7,149 nucleotides of DNA, taken from NCBI GenBank assembly GCA_014376325.1, contig JACMRP010000289.1, positions 1 to 7,149 on the forward strand, written 5' to 3'. The notes under the pieces are model-generated. The model was not told the origin of the DNA. It saw only the letters and a program-made list of their open reading frames with translations, and made no database searches. The translations under genes were made by a program, and so were the position numbers. Source of the DNA: Pseudobdellovibrionaceae bacterium. GTDB taxonomy: Bacteria > Bdellovibrionota > Bdellovibrionia > Bdellovibrionales > Bdellovibrionaceae. Below, piece after piece: positions 5,195-7,149 of this stretch (position 1 is the first letter of the stretch; the number at the start of each line of letters is the position of its first letter).

Positions 5195-7149
5195 TTAATG
5201 GCTTGGTTCGTTGCCCAGGGAGTGTTTCGCTTCTTCGACAGCTCGGCTGGCTGCGATGGCCGCTTGTTCGCGGTCGTATTTTTCGTCCGTGGTTACTAGC
5301 TTGCCGAAGAATTTATTTCCCCAGCGTTTGCTCGCTTCGATGTATCCGTACGCGGCCGGAACAACCACGAGTGTCAGTAATGTCGAACTAATCAATCCAC
5401 CGATGATCGCAACACCCATCGAAGTTCGTTGCTTCGAAGCTTCGTTCAGTCCGATTGCGACCGGCAACATGCCCGCGATCAACGCGAAGCTCGTCATCAA
5501 GATCGGACGCAGTCGGTTTTTACCGGCCTTCAGAATCGCATCGTGCATCGTCATGCCAGCCACCATAGACTGATTCACGTAATCCACCAGGATGATAGAA
5601 TTCTTCGTGGCAATTCCGAGCAGCATCACGCATCCGATCATCGAAAACAGATCCAGCGAACTCTGAGTTATCCAGAGAGCGAAGAACGCTCCACACGCAG
5701 CCAGCGGCAACACCAACATGATCGTAAATGGAGTCACGAAAGATTCGTACAGCGATGCGAGAACCATGTAGATGAACAATATCCCAAGACCCATCGCGAC
5801 CACGATATTGATCAATAACTCCTGGAAGTTTTCTGCTTGGCCGACGAACTTGTAGCGCATCCCTGCCGGCAGCGGATGATCGACATCCAGCATTTTTTTA
5901 ACGTCGCCGATGGCGCCACCCATACCGGGACCCTTTGGATTAATATCGCCAGTGATCGCGATGTAACGAACGCGGTCCTGACGGTTGATCGTCGTTGGAC
6001 CCTTCGCTTCTTTTACGTCCGCGAACAGTCGCAAATAAGTCAGACGTTGATTCATCGCGGGGATGCGAATGGTGTCAATGAATTTACGGACGTCACGCTG
6101 TTCTTCTTTTAGACGAATGCGTACGTCGTACTCTTTTCCGTTTTGACGGAAAACCGCGGGCGTAACGCCTTCGACGAGCGCGCGCAATTCGTTACCGACA
6201 TTCGCGTTCAGCACACCGACCGCGGCCGCACGGACCGGGTCGATATCGATTTGAATTTCCGGCTTTCCGGGGCGGTAGCTCGTATCCACATCAAGCAAGG
6301 CGACGTTCGTTCTAAGTTTCTCTAGAATGATCGTCGATTCTTTTTCTAACTGGGCCTGATCGGAGCCGATAATATTCAAAGTAAAAGGCCGCTGACCGCC
6401 GCCGACTTTGTCTTGGTCCTTAACCACCGGATTTGCGAATGCATATTTTTTAACAAGCTCCCGCATGTGCGCTTTGAAATCGCTGGTATTTAAATTCCGC
6501 TGTTTTGCCGGAACCATCTCGACGAAGATGCTGGCCTTATTGGATTCGCCGCTGGCGTTACCGACAGAAAGAACCGTCTGGAAAACTTCTTTTTGTTGGC
6601 GAACAAGTTCGTCCACTTCTTTCGCGACGACGTCCATGCGCTCTAAGCTAGTTCCCGGAGCCAGATCCAGACCCACCATGAATTCGCCGTTATCTTGGGC
6701 CGGCAAGAAGGTCTTCGGGATATACTTAGTCGCGAAGATTGAAGCGAAGAAAATCACGATCGCCGTGAGCAACACGGTCTTAGGTTTGCGCATCGTCCAT
6801 TCAAGAACTTTGACGTAAATGTCTTCTAGCCAGGTTTGGAAGCGATCGAATTTTTTCAAAACTTTATCAATCCAACCAAAGAATTTATTGGTTGGATTCG
6901 CTTTTTCTTGAATGTTGCCGTGACCCTTGCCCGCGAAGTATGCGGACATCATCGGCGCCATCGTGATCGCATCGACCAAAGAAATTGCCATCGCGAAGCA
7001 AATCGTTAAACCGAACTCTTTAAAGAACTGCCCCACAACTCCGGATAAAAACCCGATCGGTCCGAACACCGCGATCACCGTCATCGTCGTTGCAACGACC
7101 GCGAGCAGAACTTCCTTCGTGCCTTCGATGGCCGCACGCTTTGGTGGCT
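5195..7149 (-). CDS. RND efflux pump inner-membrane subunit, HAE1 (AcrB/MexB-like) family, C-terminal part
   Basis: Proton-driven pump subunit of a tripartite efflux system for drugs or other amphiphiles. The last 650 residues are visible, against a full length near 1,030-1,050, and the frame is open to the window edge, so the gene starts to the right of the window. From the N-terminal side of the fragment come the IEGTKEV and GPIGFLSGVVGQFF segment of helices 5-6 (about 15-65), helix 7 (124-143) and IPKTFLPAQDNGEF (143-156). The second periplasmic porter and docking domain runs to about residue 440, then helices 8-12. Helix 10 carries GIATKNSIILVDYVNQ (511-526), with Lys515 equivalent to the essential AcrB Lys940 proton-relay residue. 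NRLRPILMTS (544-553) and VVVPAAYGYI (594-603) are also typical. The helix-4 aspartate pair lies outside the window. A charged tail of about 45 residues follows the last helix. The AcrA-like and TolC-like partners are expected to the right. Confidence 0.95.
   Translation of the reverse strand, partial: PPKRAAIEGTKEVLLAVVATTMTVIAVFGPIGFLSGVVGQFFKEFGLTICFAMAISLVDAITMAPMMSAYFAGKGHGNIQEKANPTNKFFGWIDKVLKKFDRFQTWLEDIYVKVLEWTMRKPKTVLLTAIVIFFASIFATKYIPKTFLPAQDNGEFMVGLDLAPGTSLERMDVVAKEVDELVRQQKEVFQTVLSVGNASGESNKASIFVEMVPAKQRNLNTSDFKAHMRELVKKYAFANPVVKDQDKVGGGQRPFTLNIIGSDQAQLEKESTIILEKLRTNVALLDVDTSYRPGKPEIQIDIDPVRAAAVGVLNANVGNELRALVEGVTPAVFRQNGKEYDVRIRLKEEQRDVRKFIDTIRIPAMNQRLTYLRLFADVKEAKGPTTINRQDRVRYIAITGDINPKGPGMGGAIGDVKKMLDVDHPLPAGMRYKFVGQAENFQELLINIVVAMGLGILFIYMVLASLYESFVTPFTIMLVLPLAACGAFFALWITQSSLDLFSMIGCVMLLGIATKNSIILVDYVNQSMVAGMTMHDAILKAGKNRLRPILMTSFALIAGMLPVAIGLNEASKQRTSMGVAIIGGLISSTLLTLVVVPAAYGYIEASKRWGNKFFGKLVTTDEKYDREQAAIAASRAVEEAKHSLGNEPSH

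Noticed and set aside
5101..5391. 96-residue plus-strand frame beginning in the intergenic region
   Set aside because: Most of it is antisense to the RND gene end, it crosses the terminator hairpin, and the Arg/Cys-rich sequence looks like a shadow frame. A weak plus promoter at 5029-5058 is not enough to support it.
5429..6818. Several plus-strand frames opposite the RND gene (for example 5429-5818, 5837-6112, 6408-6818)
   Set aside because: All are shadows of the strongly conserved RND coding sequence, with compositions expected from its reverse complement.
7082..7084. RND gene starting at the internal ATG 7084
   Set aside because: The frame stays open to the window edge and encodes the conserved helix 5 approach (IEGTKEVLLAVVATT), so this ATG is internal and the gene is truncated by the window.

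Overview
The window reads as ordinary, densely packed chromosomal DNA of a Gram-negative bacterium with roughly balanced base composition. The evidence for Gram-negative is a tripartite-type RND efflux pump subunit, a small secreted beta-barrel-like protein with a signal peptide and a C-terminal Phe, a type I phosphatidylserine decarboxylase and a QueD enzyme close to the proteobacterial type. The mix would fit Proteobacteria or Bdellovibrionota. A Bdellovibrio-like host is my best guess, but it rests on general impression and not on a marker gene. I see no insertion sequence, CRISPR array, rRNA, tRNA or phage gene.

Left part (1-1560): a possible C-terminal tail of an upstream gene (ends at 72) abuts queD (74-433), the 6-carboxytetrahydropterin synthase of queuosine/7-deazaguanine synthesis. 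Here one of the three usual zinc histidines is replaced by Arg. A strong AU-rich hairpin and a 10-bp palindrome separate queD from a small CPxCG-type cysteine-rich protein (497-721). That gene converges on psd (718-1560, minus), and their stop codons share the four bases TTAA.

Middle part (1545-4282): psd and a COG2509-type FAD-dependent protein (1581-3119) diverge from start codons only 20 bp apart. The gap holds a near-palindromic shared -10 element placed 6 nt from each ATG, and neither gene has a Shine-Dalgarno sequence. This suggests a bidirectional promoter making two leaderless mRNAs. The FAD gene overlaps an MFS transporter (3116-4282) by ATGA, so the two are probably translationally coupled and may act on a shared small-molecule substrate.

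Right part (4283-7149, minus): a small exported beta-barrel-like protein of unknown function (4308-4880), then a 314-bp intergenic region rich in inverted repeats. These include a 9-bp GC-rich hairpin with a competing shorter hairpin, and a 24-bp operator-like palindrome overlapping a candidate promoter. Next come an intrinsic terminator and the last ~650 residues of an HAE1-type RND efflux pump inner-membrane subunit (5195-7149), whose 5' part lies outside the window.

No clearly new multi-gene system is visible. The most unusual signals are the symmetric psd/FAD promoter, the QueD zinc-ligand substitution, the uncharacterised FAD-protein/transporter pair, and the structured intergenic region between the efflux pump and the outer-membrane protein.
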